From the NCBI GenBank assembly GCA_951640165.1, contig OX621252.1, forward strand, positions 4,124,501-4,188,500: DNA of 64,000 nt. Reading direction: 5' to 3'. The notes beneath the pieces were generated by a model, which saw only the letters and a list, made by a program, of their open reading frames with translations, had not been told where the DNA came from and searched no databases. This document shows positions 39,990-50,951 of this stretch, piece by piece (positions within the stretch are counted from its first letter, which is position 1; each line of letters begins with the position of its first letter). The stretch is from Pseudoips prasinana (taxonomy: Eukaryota; Arthropoda; Insecta; Lepidoptera; Nolidae). Both the position numbers and the translations under genes were made by a program.

Positions 39990-40345
39990 GTTACAAAAAA
40001 AATGTAATTTGTCAGTCCGTGCGGTTTGTTTTATCGCATATATTTACTGAAATCCTTAAATAAATAACAATTTACTAATCTATTATTTTGAAATTTAGTT
40101 CTACTATAATAAAATTAAAGAATGGAAGACTAAAGCAAAAAGACGAAATTCGAAATGAGGGTGTGATCACATGCACGGGATCACCGATCACGCGTTAATG
40201 GGCCAAAGCGATCCACGCCGCTGAGGAACCTACCCTAGCTAGCCTGCGGCTTTCTCTAGCTACCTAGGTGGACGACCCGGAGAAGAAAGCCACAAAGAAA
40301 CTCCGGGCTTGCTTTTTTCGTCTTCTTTTGCTTTCAGTTTACGAT
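39990..40345. mobile_element. rep-L: retroelement-like long repeat
   Basis: GTCAGTCCGTGCGGTTTGTT, ATCCTTAAATAAATAACAAT, CACGGGATCACCGATCACGC and GATCCACGCCGCTGAGGAAC recur in the same order at 54955-55305. Probably part of a LINE 3' region; no frame recognised. Confidence 0.45.
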
Positions 40346-40420
40346 AGGTACCTATAACCTTTGATTTTCATGATGAATTTAGTAGATTATTTAATGTAAT
40401 TTAACTTATTGTCATTTATG

Positions 40421-40459
40421 TTGTTAGTCATATGACTAACAAACGTATATACGTTTGTT
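40421..40459. repeat. Two overlapping perfect 22-bp palindromes
   Basis: TTGTTAGTCATATGACTAAC-AA (40421-40442) overlaps AACAAACGTATATACGTTTG-TT (40438-40459) by five bases. Each is its own reverse complement. Confidence 0.92.
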
Positions 40460-41124
40460 TTATATACCTAAATATATAGATTGTGTATATAAATATATAC
40501 CTATTTAATGTATGGTGTCAAACCAACTGCAACCTGCTCACGTGAGTTGTTAATACAATAACCAAAGGAATATGTATATATTTATTTTCATACACAAAAC
40601 GATATACACTAAAGAAAATTCCTGATAAGTGACTACTAGCATCCGAAATATCTATTACCCATAAATATTTGTATTGAGTCATACTCATAGACCACAACCG
40701 CAAACATAAAGAAACCTGGCTGCTTCCAAAGACAACACTTGCACAGACGCCAGCACATCCAGCTATCCCTATCTGTCAAATTTCCCCAATTTAAAATGAA
40801 CCTTATGCATATGTGATAAAGTTGAAATCTATAAAAGAAATTTGACAGATTGGGGTTGCTTGAAGTGCTTGCTGTACTTTTTTCGATATTCAAAATATTT
40901 TTTGCTCATTCGCGCCATAAGTTACCATTCCATAGAAATATTTTGAAAGAAGAACATTTATGGGCTGCGAAAGTCGACGCGTTGATAGAACACCGCCATT
41001 TGCAACATGTGTTTGTAATTTTGAAATTTGAAGAGGGATTATTAGCTTCAAATTTGGGTTAGTTTCCTATTGACGTCGGCGGTAAATCAAGTCCAGATAC
41101 CATGAGACGAAATGTCTCTGATAC
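40460..41124. other. No gene recognised; inverted repeat
   Basis: TCTGTCAAATTTC at about 40770 and its complement at about 40838 form 13-bp arms 56 bases apart. A plus frame at 40850-41062 (...KLPFHRNILKEEHLWAAKVD...) has no family match I can name. Confidence 0.35.
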
Positions 41125-41225
41125 TACTAATATTATAAATGTGAATGTTTGTATACCTATTTGTTACTAAATTATACAAAAACTGTTGAAAAGATTCGGA
41201 TGTAATTTGGTACACAGATACCTAC
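41125..41225 (+). mobile_element. Helitron-like 5' fragment
   Basis: CTACTAATATTATAAATGTG...GTTTGTATACCTATTTGTTA resembles the 5' half of LepHel-1; the 3' end is missing. Confidence 0.4.
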
Positions 41226-41289
41226 CTAATTTAGTAACGAAAAACGGTGTGAATAGAAACTTAGAAAGAATGGGAATGGGAACAACTTT

Positions 41290-41590
41290 TTTTTTATCAG
41301 AGGGCGACAAACGAGCTAGGTCAGTTGATGGTAAGTGATCACCACCGCCCATGGACACTCACAACACCAGAGAATTCGCGCGTGCGTTGCCGGCCTTTAA
41401 GAGTCAGTAAACAAGTGGCCAGCACCCTTCCCCCCGCCCGATGAGCTCTGGCGACCTTACTCACACGCAGAAACACAACATTAAAATTATTAATGTTATT
41501 ATTAAGGAATGTCTTCTGTAAGGTGGAGGTATTTCCCCAGTCGGGCTGATCTTTGAGCGAAATAACGCTATGCCCTACCTCTCAAAAAAT
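41290..41590 (+). mobile_element. rep-O
   Basis: After a T9 run: AGAGGGCGACAAACGAGCTA ... GTAAGGTGGAGGTATTTCCC ... CGCTATGCCCTACCTCTC. Confidence 0.65.
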
Positions 41591-41639
41591 GTTGAAATTG
41601 TATTTTAATTTTTTTTAATTAAAAAGTTTAGTAATTGTA

Positions 41640-41900
41640 AGAAGAATTGCCAAGCTGAAGTGGCAATGGGCAGGGTACATATCTCGTAGAACCGACGGCC
41701 GCTGGGGCAGAAAGGTTCTCGAGTGGCGACCACGAACCGGAAGACGTAGCGTGGGTAATAAGGTGGACTGATGATCTTGTGTGGGTCGCTGGAAGTCGCT
41801 GGATGCGGATAGCGGAAGGCCGGCAATCGTGGATATATTTGGGGGAGGCCTTTGTCCAGTAGTGGGCGTCTTTCGGCTGATATGTTGATGATGATATAAA
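41640..41900 (+). pseudogene. RTE retrotransposon C-terminal end
   Basis: GAATTGCCAAGCTGAAGTGG encodes RIAKLKWQWAG-like residues, then RTDGRWGRKVLEWRPRTGRR-type sequence, with a frame break near the stretch encoding TRWTDD. It ends GAGGCCTTTGTCCAGTAGTG...TTTCGGCTGATATGTTGATG. 5'-truncated; this is the end of RTE-clade ORF2, where the conserved WTxDL/AxxRxxW motifs lie. Confidence 0.65.
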
Positions 41901-41999
41901 TTGTCCTCATCTCCATTCAACCCGTTTTCCATTACCTGGATTCACATATTGGATACTATTTTTATATTTTGCCGGAAAAATGTGAGGTATGTCTTTGAC

Positions 42000-42340
42000 C
42001 TAAGTATAGGCCAACCTTCTACGGAACTAGCATGGCAGTGAAGACTCTGACCCAGACTGCTACGCCAGAGATCGTGGGTTCGATCTCCATCATCATCAGC
42101 CCGATATCGTCCACAACTGGACATAGGCCTCCACCAAGGGTTTCTGTATCTTTGACAGTTGGAGTGGTTTGCCGTAGACATCGCGCTTGGCATGCGAGTC
42201 TGTGGCCGCAGTGAGGTGGTAGTTAGTACACAGGTGGCGCTGCTTCTAGACTACCTGGTGTATCCCTTAGTCACCTTTTACGACACCCACGGGATGGTAT
42301 GGGAATGGGACCCTGTCTAGTGGGCCGTACCTATGCGTGT
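42000..42340. mobile_element. SINE-like head and adjoining lepidopteran repeat
   Basis: 42030-42090 holds a tRNA-like B box (GGGTTCGATCTCC). 42090-42340 (CATCATCATCAGCCCGATAT ... TATCCCTTAGTCACCTTTTA) is a common-looking LINE 3'/SINE repeat, single copy here. Limits are approximate. Confidence 0.4.
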
Positions 42341-42397
42341 TTGCTGACTTTATAGAAAATATATAAATAATATTTAATAATAATAATATATATCTAA

Positions 42398-42644
42398 TAA
42401 TATCTCGGGACAATGTCACATAGATCATCCTCGCCCCAAACTAAGCAAAGCTTGTATTATGGGTACCAGGCGACGATATACATACTTAAATAGATAGATA
42501 AATACTTATATACATAGAAAACATCCATGACTCAGAAACAAATATTCGTGCTCATCACACAAATATTTGCACTTACCGGGATTCGAACCCAGGACCACCA
42601 GCTTCGTAGGCAGGAGCACTACCAACTAGGCTACGGTGACCGAT
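42398..42644 (-). mobile_element. SINE-A
   Basis: Full minus-strand copy: AAACTAAGCAAAGCTTGTAT at left; GGGATTCGAACCCAGGACC and CTAGGCTACGGTGACCG at right. Confidence 0.8.
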
Positions 42645-43185
42645 GGACCGACGGTTATTAAAATTTATTCAAACAGTTTTGTTACCTTAGTTAATAATAA
42701 AAAGGCATAAGAATATATTTACTTACAATAAAGTAATTTTACAATAAAGCTAATGTACCTTTTAAAATCCAAATATAAGTTGTTCGAATGAAAAAATGTC
42801 CAGAGCTTAAGATTCCATCCAACCACATTTCTCCAAAACCAACACAAAAACGCCAAAACCAAATAACTTAATAGCCTTAATACATCTGCCTACCCCACAC
42901 CGTCCGTAATGATAGCCATGGGAATAAGTACAGTCACAAGCAAAAATGTTCATTGTTAAATTACCTTATTTTTTTTCAATTAATTCTTTTTCTTTAAAAC
43001 ACGCCAGAAGACGTCATTAACGTTACTGAGAACGCTAAACCCGTAACTCAAGGGCTGCCTTACTTTAGATTACCATCGACACGTTAAGAAGAAAAAGAAG
43101 AATTGAAGAATATGTCAACTTTTTGATGGCCTGACTAATCCGACAATCTATTTATTTATTAATGATCGACGTAATTAAAACCAGT
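42645..43185. other. No gene recognised
   Basis: Unique AT-rich DNA. Confidence 0.4.
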
Positions 43186-43430
43186 CACGCGGGGAGTGGT
43201 TAAGATTCCGAGCGCTGTCGTGCTTTGGAGGGTACGTTAAGCTGTCGGTCCCATCATCATCATCATATTTAAGAGCTAAACACTTGTCGGTGGAGCTTCT
43301 TCCAATCGTCTTGCCTTTCGGCGAGCGCTTTGACTTCTTGATACGACATTACATTTTATCTTTTCCTTTATTCCTGTCGGTCCCAGTTGTAATCATTAGT
43401 TGATAAGCCATGTCAGAGACCCACTCATCA
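43186..43430 (+). mobile_element. 5S-headed SINE body, split by a nested insertion
   Basis: 43186-43253 (TGGTTAAGATTCCGAGCGCT...GAGGGTACGTTAAGCTGTCG) and 43374-43430 (CTGTCGGTCCCAGTTGTAAT...) are parts of one copy. The overlap CTGTCGGTCCCA is the target duplication of the insert. Confidence 0.65.
43254..43373 (-). mobile_element. 120-bp LINE 3' fragment with 12-bp TSD
   Basis: Flanked by CTGTCGGTCCCA at 43242-43253 and 43374-43385. On the minus strand it reads YQEVKALAERQDDWKKLHRQ, then VFSS-stop, and ends in (ATG)n, so it is a severely 5'-truncated non-LTR element inserted in the SINE. Confidence 0.65.
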
Positions 43431-43484
43431 TCATATCATTCGAAAGACGTTCACTGCTGGACGTCTTTCGGCTAATGAGTGGGT
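43429..43484. repeat. Fold-back of an RTE tail
   Basis: ACCCACTCAT/ATGAGTGGGT outer arms and CGAAAGACGT/ACGTCTTTCG inner arms enclose TCACTGCTGG. The TTTCGG...GTCCAGCAGTG words come from the RTE tail. Confidence 0.75.
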
Positions 43485-43489
43485 AAAAT

Positions 43490-44803
43490 GATGTAACTAT
43501 CCCAGCGTAGTTATTTACACAATTTCCACAAAGCTGCCATTATTTTTAGAAGAAGAGTATATAGATTTAGTTCTTGTAAAAATTCAATAATAACGTCTAA
43601 TTATTTTAAACAGAATCTGACGACAATTTCCTTCTCACGACACATTTTGCCGTGACTGTACTCGCAAGCTCCACCCCCTTTGATTTGCATGCCTCGCCTC
43701 ACGGCCTTGCCTGTTTTTTTGCCATAATTGTGTATGCTGCGGCACACAGTTTTTGCCTAAGTGACGAGTAGGCACATACATATATTGTAAGTTTTTAGCT
43801 GGTTCAATTAGCATCTAATAAGTAAAAGCGATGGCGAACTTTAAATCTTCTACTATAAGGATCATTTTCAAATAAAACTGTTTCTATTGATTACGTCAAC
43901 TGCATATTTACATAGAGTAAGTAATTAAGGAATAAGATCGTATAAACGGCACTAATTAAAGCCATCATCAGCCTTTCCTTTATAAGATATATTTTTTCAT
44001 TTACTTTTCTTGCGAATTATAATATTTTTTTCAGCAATCGGGCAATATCCAATCCATAGGGATATTTTGTTATGATGTCCAGGTAAGTGGAGGTGAAGTA
44101 GGAAGGCGGTCAAGGCAAATTCAGTTTTACTCTTAGGGAGTAGTTTAATTAAGTGTGTGTGTGTAGTGTATATTGTAATTTATACTTTTTCTTTTAATGT
44201 ATCTATTCTTAAGTATATATAGTTAATGAAAAGCAAAAACCGAATTGCACATCTGTGATTCACCATGGTAGATAGCTGAAAATCAGCGTTGCAGTTGGGT
44301 TCTGGCTGTAACAGTGTGCTGAGCTGCCTTCCAATTGAACACATCATAATATATTAACTATTCCTTGTTAATTGTTTCTTTATAATGATTTTTCTTAATT
44401 TAGTGTTTAGTTTTAAAAAGCATGAGAATGTTTCTGTCTTTCTTTCCTTTCCAGATTATATTAAAATTTAAATTAAATAATAAAATACGCTAAACCATGT
44501 AGGTATTGTTGTAAATAAATATAACAAAACCCGAAAATGATAACGGCTTTTGTTAAGGCCGTATGAGGACTTTGTTTCAGACAAACAGCACTATATTTTT
44601 ATAATTGTGCTCCTGACCGATATTCTGCTACGGTGGCCAAATTTAACAAAGATTAGCCAACAATTCCGTGTATAAACATTAAATAATAATTCCATTCAAT
44701 TCAAATATTTTATTTCAGATAAAAATATCCATATAATGTTAGTATAACTTAGGCCAGGTATAATGTTAGTATAGGGTCAGAGGTATCAGGGTTACTTAAT
44801 TAA
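43490..44803. other. No gene recognised
   Basis: Unique DNA, AT-rich, with a somewhat GC-richer patch at 43640-43720. If the exon at 44.8 kb is real, this would be intron. Confidence 0.35.
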
Positions 44804-44994
44804 ATTAAGGGTGTCTGGACTCTTACCCACCTGCGTAAAAGAGAGTCCCACCGGTCTGAAAACACATTCAGGATGCCAATGGAGGAGAACCGCAAGCGCT
44901 CCATCATGGAAGCGCAGCGCCTCCACATGAGCGCGGCGATCCCGTCGACGCACGCCTCCGCGAACATCCCTGATGCGCTACACCGCCATTATAG
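44804..44994 (+). CDS. Candidate internal exon of an unidentified host gene
   Basis: The frame is open from 44804 and reads ...THLRKRESHRSENTFR, then MPMEENRKRSIMEAQRLHMS and AAIPSTHASANIPDALHRHY. The last codon is split at TATAG|GTACAA (donor at 44994/44995). Two acceptors are possible: TTAAG|G at 44809, or ATTCAG|G at 44871. The latter gives a 123-nt exon with the same phase at both ends. GC content and codon choice (CGC, ATC, GCG) rise sharply against the surroundings and fall at the donor. A SINE-C copy starts about 20 bases downstream, as is common in introns. I do not recognise the protein: it is polar, Arg/Glu-rich then Ala/Ser/His-rich, with no domain visible. Confidence 0.45.
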
Positions 44995-45009
44995 GTACAA
45001 CAAATATTA

Positions 45010-45235
45010 TGTGACAGCTAACACACTGTCATCTAATCCCAAACTAGGCAGAGCCTGTACTATGGCAACCTGACAACTAATAAACACACTCACATATTTC
45101 CAAATATACATAAATTACACTCCGCCACACAAAAAACAATCGGGCTTATCAACACAAACATTTGTGCTGGGTGGGGATCAAACCCACGACCTCTGGGTCA
45201 GGGTCACTAGAACCATTAGACCAGTTTGGACCTAG
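45010..45235 (-). mobile_element. SINE-C
   Basis: CACACTGTCATCTAATCCCA...CAGAGCCTGTACTATGGCAA...GGGGATCAAACCCACGACCT. Confidence 0.7.
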
Positions 45236-45254
45236 AACCTCATCATCTGCGGAC

Positions 45255-45600
45255 GAATGATGATGATGATGTCCTCCCGACTGCATTTCGGCCACGGCGG
45301 CCAGTCTCAATGGAGACTAGCCAATTGCGCAGGACATATTATAGGGCACAAGTGTGTGCGCAAACACAGGGGCACTTTCTATTCCATCACTCTCATGATC
45401 TGATGGGACGACTAGCGACACGACCGAAGAGAGGTCAGGTACAGGCCGAAGGCTTTACGTGCTCTCCGAGGCATGGGGGTGTAATACCGCCAACTCCCAA
45501 ACTTCGGGCTGACACTGAGAAATTTCTTTTTACGGATACTCACTTTTTGGCCTCATTTTCTGCGGTTGAACACGCTACCGCTAGACCAATGAGGCGGAAT
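45255..45600 (-). mobile_element. SINE-D
   Basis: (ATG)n end, then TTTCGGCCACGGCGGCCAGT, CACTTTCTATTCCATCACTC, GCTTTACGTGCTCTCCGAGG; head GGTTGAACACGCTACCGCTA at right. The plus-strand open frame across it is a chance reading. Confidence 0.7.
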
Positions 45601-46539
45601 CACTCAATATTCTTAATGAAGCATGCAATAACAAGTTATTAATTGGAGTCGTCGTTATAATTATGATATATGAGCTGTAAGGTCGGGCCAACCTGACAGG
45701 TCGTTGACCTGTCATTTGCGAACGTCTCGCTGTAATTCACCGCCATTTTTATTACAATAATGAGGTTTTATTAGGACTCTATGGGTTGATTTAATTTATA
45801 GTTAATTTAAGTGTTGATAATTAATATAAACTTCGATAACATAATAATACGAATAGAGGAATTATGAAAAACTGTTTTTGTCTGTGGTCTGAATCTTTTT
45901 ACTTACGTGGTAATACTTCTTTTCTTTAATGATAATTAAGAAGTATTATCTATGTAGGTCTATGTAATTATATTAAGTATATAATAATAATATATTGTCA
46001 TTGACAACCGATCCCCAACAGCAATATGCAACATCTCGCGTGCACATAAATGCTTACCGAATCATTTTGTCACGCCTTCTAAAAGCCTCCTGCCTGGACA
46101 TCAATTTACTAAATTTTAATTATGGTTAAACAATTTTATTTTCTCAAAAGAACGTAATACATTCACTTAAAGAGAAATTTACAATAATGTAACATAATAA
46201 GTGCCTGCCAAGCGCAGCTTAACTTATGAATAAAAACTTACATGCTAAATGTTATTCTAGTAATAAAATAAAAACATATTACATACTTAATACCTAAAAA
46301 ACTTAAAATATTTAACAATTGCAAGTATTGAGGGTAAACTCTGGTAAACTACAATCACACGACGCGAGGATACCTAATGCAGCGCGGCGGCGCGCTGCGT
46401 ACCTAAGCTAAATATGAGGCTAATACACGGTGTGGTACCTACAAAGAATATGGTTGTAGCGGTTAAGTATATTTCGAAATAAAAATATTGATTCTTTTTT
46501 TTTTTGGATACTTTTGTTAAACGGCTATTTTGTTGTTTA

Positions 46540-46545
<6 letters not shown>
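45601..46545. other. No gene recognised; small hairpins
   Basis: TGACAGGTC/GACCTGTCA at 45695-45715 (3-base loop) and a GC-rich GCAGCGCG/CGCGCTGC hairpin near 46378. Otherwise AT-rich. Confidence 0.4.

Positions 46546-46613
<68 letters not shown>
46546..46613. repeat. (TA)n microsatellite, about 34 units
   Basis: Uninterrupted TA run of about 68 bases, followed by T9. Confidence 0.95.
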
Positions 46614-46624
<11 letters not shown>

Positions 46625-46659
46625 TGTTATATTAATTTTATTTTCGTATGTTGTTTCTT

Positions 46660-47103
46660 TTAGGTTAGCAGGGAGACGTCTTTAACTATGTAATTTTTTA
46701 ATATTTTTTTAAATAAGTTTATTGATTTTATTTCTTTAATATATTTCGGTAAGCTGTTATATAACTTTACCCCTTCATACATAATATTCTTTTTACCATA
46801 ATTTGTTTTGGGTGTTATTAGACTTATGTTATTTGCTTGTCTGGTGATAATTTTCTGCGTCTGTATTTTCTTTGTAAATATAATTTGCGAATGTATACCT
46901 TTGGTCAATATCTTTCTGATGAGTAAACATATATTGTACTTATACGTTTGGTTAAGGTTCATAAGTTTTGTCTCAATGTAAATTTTTTTGGTCGAAGTTA
47001 AGTAGTGATACTGAAAGAGTACTTTTATTATTTTGTTTTGAGCCCGTTGTAGTACTAGTAAGTTAGATTTAGTAGCTGAACCCCAGACCTCAATAATTAA
47101 TTA
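46660..47103 (-). pseudogene. Reverse transcriptase C-terminal fragment (CR1/Rex-like LINE)
   Basis: An uninterrupted minus-strand frame of about 146 codons, longer than its first Met (46962) suggests. It reads EVWGSATKSNLLVLQRAQNK, then IIKVLFQYHYLTSTKKIYIE, ...GVKLYNSLPKYIKEIKSINL, and ends FKKILKNYIVKDVSLLT. 'VWG.a...nl..lq..QNK.ik..f' and 'g.klYN.LP..i......FK..Lk.yi' are the conserved region after the RT palm in CR1/Jockey-group LINEs. An in-frame TAA lies just upstream at about 47104, so the element is 5'-truncated. The intact frame suggests moderate age. Confidence 0.6.
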
Positions 47104-47154
47104 ATGTAGGTAATTATTAAACAACTTACATTAACGGCTAGACCAAACATATAA

Positions 47155-47409
47155 GTTATTGCCGTGGCCGATCTGGAAGTCCCTAAATAAACACGGACTC
47201 AGGTGGGCTCAAGCAAAGAAAACATGTCTAGATGGGGACTGCCGAGCAACGCCAAATTGGACTGTCTTTATGGAGCATCGGTCCAATCCATGGCCCACTT
47301 TACATCGTGCCCAGCCTGCACTGCACATGTTTATGGCAAGATCTTAGGAATGCCACAAGCAGGGCACTTCGAAAGATTTTACAAGACGTCTCATCTAACT
47401 AAAAACTGA
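47155..47409 (+). pseudogene. Jockey-like reverse transcriptase zinc-finger relic
   Basis: Two frames share the match: PIWKSLNKHGLRWAQAKK, then, shifted, WGLPSNAKLDCLYGASVQSM and AHFTSCPACTAHVYG. 'W..LN..R.......N...WG......C..G...QSM.H...CP' is the usual C-terminus of Jockey-group ORF2. A frameshift near 47205 breaks it. Confidence 0.5.
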
Positions 47410-47604
47410 TTATCAATTATTCCCTCTTGGTAAAACACCAGAACATAATTTTAACCGGAATAAATATAGTTTGAGCAAACACGAGTATAAAAATAATTGT
47501 TTATTATGCATAACTTAACCTATTGGATTGGTTTTGGATATATTGGTATTTGGATTGGATAAGCTGAATATGAACTTCAATCATTAAACCTAAACATAAT
47601 CTCC

Positions 47605-47670
47605 TAGTGATATTTAGCTAGCTTGTATTAAGTTATTGTCAACTTAATACAAGCTAGCTAAATATCACTA
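47605..47670. repeat. Perfect 30-bp inverted repeat at the 5' edge of rep-H
   Basis: Arms 47605-47634 and 47641-47670 match exactly (TAGTGATATTTAGCTAGCTT...), with loop ATTGTC. The right arm is the normal start of the sense rep-H copy; the left arm is its inverted duplicate. Confidence 0.92.
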
Positions 47671-47830
47671 CTATTATAAAATAAATTGTATAAATGTTTT
47701 AACATTCCGCGTATCTAAATATCTGTAATATGCAACTAGAAATAATAACTGTATTACTACAAACATGTTCTGACTATTTACAAGCGCTTTTTTAAAGTCT
47801 ACGTGAATAAAAACCTTTTTTATTTTATTT
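47641..47830 (+). mobile_element. rep-H, sense copy with (TTTTA)n tail
   Basis: AACTTAATACAAGCTAGCTA...GTCTACGTGAATAAAAACC, then TTTTTTATTTTATTTTATTT. The tail shows the 3' end and orientation of the family. Confidence 0.7.
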
Positions 47831-47974
47831 TATTTTAACGAAACACAAATTTGGTGCAAAGTCGGAAAAATAATTTCAAAATGTAAACAATAGCAAGCTT
47901 GTGCAATAGGCTCGCAAGACTTTTGATATGTTTAGATTACAAAAAAGGCTAAAGGTTCTGATTAAAAATTATAC

Positions 47975-48172
47975 GAAAATAGCTGTTCCCCGTGGTTCAT
48001 CCGCGTTAAAATTTATAAATTATAGCCTAGTGTTAATCGGATATAAAGCTATATACAAAATTTCAATACAAAATTTCATCACAATCCGTTCGATAGTTTT
48101 AGCGTGAAGAAGTAACAAACATAAACACTCACACACTCACAAACTTTCACCTCTAACTAGTGTTATTGTAGT
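47975..48172 (-). mobile_element. Diverged LepHel-1
   Basis: AGCTGTTCCCCGTGGTTCAT...CACTCACACACTCACAAACT...CACCTCTAACTAGTGTTA. Ends are degraded. Confidence 0.55.
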
Positions 48173-48344
48173 CTAATTCATTAGTATAAAAAAAAATATC
48201 ATAAAAAACCAATTTTGCAAACCTACTGCACAACTTTAGTATTTTTACATGTTTTATTAATTTTGAGAGGGACTACTAGAGTTTTTTTTTTAGTTTTTAT
48301 CAAATCGGAGACGTACTTAAGAAAGGTCAGGTCAGAAGTGTCCT

Positions 48345-48485
48345 AAACCTGCGAGCATGTATGAAGAATATAATGTCAGTAAACGAAGCGAAAGAGGTAT
48401 GCAAGGATCGTTACAAATGGAAGTCCGTTGTCTCTGCCTACCCCTCTGGGAAACAGGCGTGAGTCTATGTATGTATGTATGTACT
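48345..48485 (+). mobile_element. rep-M, sense copy
   Basis: LRACMKNIMSVNEAKEVCKD then RYKWKSVVSAYPSGKQA-stop, followed by (TATG)n. A LINE 3' end, 5'-truncated. Confidence 0.55.
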
Positions 48486-49194
48486 AGAGTTTTACGCAAA
48501 TAAATATTTTATTTTATGTATATTTTACTTTTTTTGGGATACTTACAGCTAGCAGGTACCTTAAACATAACTTATAGAAATCTGAAAGCCATTTACAAGT
48601 TTCCACTGATAATAATGCATTAATAAATTAGGTTAAAGGTCGTTTAGCAAATGCGAAATTACGAGAAATAAACTTGCGTTAATGTATGTTTAAGCTTGGA
48701 AGCACTGGTATTAAATAGGTCCAATTCATATTCACAAGAGAGCTTGTTAAAAAGTCTAATATATAGATACTTTACATAAAAATGGTATATCGATCTAACC
48801 GTGGGATCCAAGTGCGAGGACTCGTGACTTGAAGCTTCTGGCCAATGCGTGTATTACATGTTTGTAAAATTTATTAAGATTGTGCGGGTGTTGTCTTAAA
48901 AGGAATATCAAAAAAGGAAACCTCGGCGTACAGTTATGCGTAGGAGTTATTTGACGGGAGAACTCTTTAAACTCAGTTAGCTTTAATAATATGTATTTGT
49001 TTAACTATTATTCTTTGCTGGCGATCCTATCTTTTACACCAGTGAACTAATTTAAATGTCATTACATCTCTTTCTACTATAGCTCTTATGAAAAGAACAG
49101 GGCATAATATTGTAGGCATTACAAAACTACTAAAACTGCGCACTTATTCTTACACTGGACATAATTAGTCGGCAGTTCCTAACGTGTCGCTTAT
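48486..49194. other. No gene recognised
   Basis: Unique AT-rich DNA. Confidence 0.4.
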
Positions 49195-49475
49195 TGGAAC
49201 GAAGTTCCTTATCGCGCGTTGTGAAAGGGGGCTAGACGGAAAAAATTCTCACGAAAAGTTGTCACGACACCTTTTGCGGCGTGCGCATGTTTCTCTGTCT
49301 CTCTCTCTCTCTTATAGAAAGCAAGCCAGATATTTTCATTTCTATTTCGCATTGAACAGTGTGGTGTCGCGACGATTATTTTTGTTAAGTGTATACAGGT
49401 TTTTTGTACATAATAAATAATAAGAAATAACTTCGTTCCATCCGGGTGTCCCTTGACACCTGTCAAGTTTTTTTT
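49195..49475 (+). mobile_element. MITE-like repeat (same family as 12080-12375)
   Basis: GGAACGAAGTTCCTTATCGC...(TC)n...TTCGTTCCATCCGGGTGTCC then CTTGACACCTGTCAAG. TGGAACGAAGTT/AACTTCGTTCCA inverted ends. The sister copy is inserted in SINE-D; this one is in unique DNA. Confidence 0.6.
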
Positions 49476-50704
49476 ACTCAGTTTTTCGCGCCAAAATTAA
49501 AACCTCAAAACTAAACATGCCCTGTCCTTCTTATAAGACCTATGTTAGAAAGAAATGCAATCATATTAAAATTACTTTGGTTGGTATTGGATGGAATCGG
49601 GCCAGAGACCTAATGGCCGCTTCTGATGATGCGATATTTATCACACACTGCTCAAATAGGAAAGAAATTGGTTTTGGTAGTTATTTAGAGCTTAAGTCAA
49701 CAAGTATGGGAGCATAATTTAAAGCCTGGAACGTCAAAAGCCCCCTTTTCTCGTAAAAAGTTTTAAATAATAATATAATTAGAATCATGAGATGGTTCTA
49801 AACTAGGATTCTCATAAAAATAAATGTGTCAGTAAAAAAATAATAGTGGAACGGATACAAACGCTTACCTTCAATGAAACCGAAACAATTTTGACACCTT
49901 GACACATACACAAAGACACCCTCACACTCACGCACACAGTCATACTTTCATTCATATAATTACAGACATAGACACTCTCATACGCATAATTGATTTATTT
50001 TAGGTTAATTTTAATCTATGTAGTTTTAGCAATAAAAATCTTTTGTATAACACATCTTGCTATGGTAGAGCTCTCCTAATACAGGCACTATCTGCCTAAA
50101 AGGAAGATCCAATCAATAATTTTGGTTTATACCTAAACTTCTTTAACCATAAACTATATTATTATTATTTTATAACAAAACACTCGGTCGCTCTGTCGCC
50201 CATTGAGGGCGAATAATTAATTAATTTGAAATATTTAATGTTCCATTATTAAACATCCAAATCAAAGTCGAATCGCGCTACTTTTCACCAACGTCTTTAT
50301 CCACAAAATAATTACGAACAAAATGTTCTAACACCTAACAATTGATAGTTTTATAATTGACATGTCATTTTCAAGCCCTTTTTAAACTTAAAGGGCTATT
50401 GTGGTATAGCTTAGTCAAATAATACCTTTACAAAATTAATATAATAATCTTCCAAGTGATTGATTGCGATGAGTCAGCGAAATTTTGAACTTTTTGTCTA
50501 TGGTTCAAAAATGTCGGACGCGTTTGATGGTTAGTGTCGATATTATTGAATGTTTTCGCGCCTTTACATTATGGTTTGAGTTTTTATTTTGTGGAGTGGA
50601 GAGTGACTTGGAAAATTATTGTAATTGTACCTATTCTCTGTTGGTATACCTATATGGCATGGTTTGTTAGTCTGTAGATTTTTTGGGTGTACCTACTTAC
50701 TCTA
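49476..50704. other. No gene recognised
   Basis: A 66-codon frame at 49517-49714 (...VGIGWNRARDLMAASDDAIF...) may be retroelement debris but is too short to place. A C/A-rich stretch at 49890-49980 and AT-rich DNA follow. Confidence 0.35.
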
Positions 50705-50907
50705 TCACACTAATATTATAAAGGCGAAAGTTTGTGAGTGTATGACTGTGTGAGTGTGTATGTTTGTTACTTCTTCACGTCTGGAGCTGCGAGCTGCGGC
50801 TGGAGCGATTTCAATAATATTTGGTATGGAGTTAGCTGACACCCTAGATTAACACATAGGCTATAATTTATGAAGTTTAACGAGGATAAACCGCGGGGCA
50901 CAGCTAG
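50705..50907 (+). mobile_element. LepHel-1
   Basis: a? TCACACTAATATTATAAAGG...ACCGCGGGGCACAGCTAG|T, with a private GAGCTGCGAGCTGCGGCTGG duplication (flanking base before TC is A). Confidence 0.75.
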
Positions 50908-50951
50908 TATTCTATAATACTCACATCACCGGCAGTGTAGGTGTGTAAAAT

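Noticed and set aside
45226..45642. 138-codon plus-strand frame
   Set aside because: It runs across a minus-strand SINE-D copy and its flank; the reading is chance.
46378..46401. GC-rich hairpin near 46.4 kb as a promoter
   Set aside because: Only about 25 bases, no initiator or coding exon nearby.
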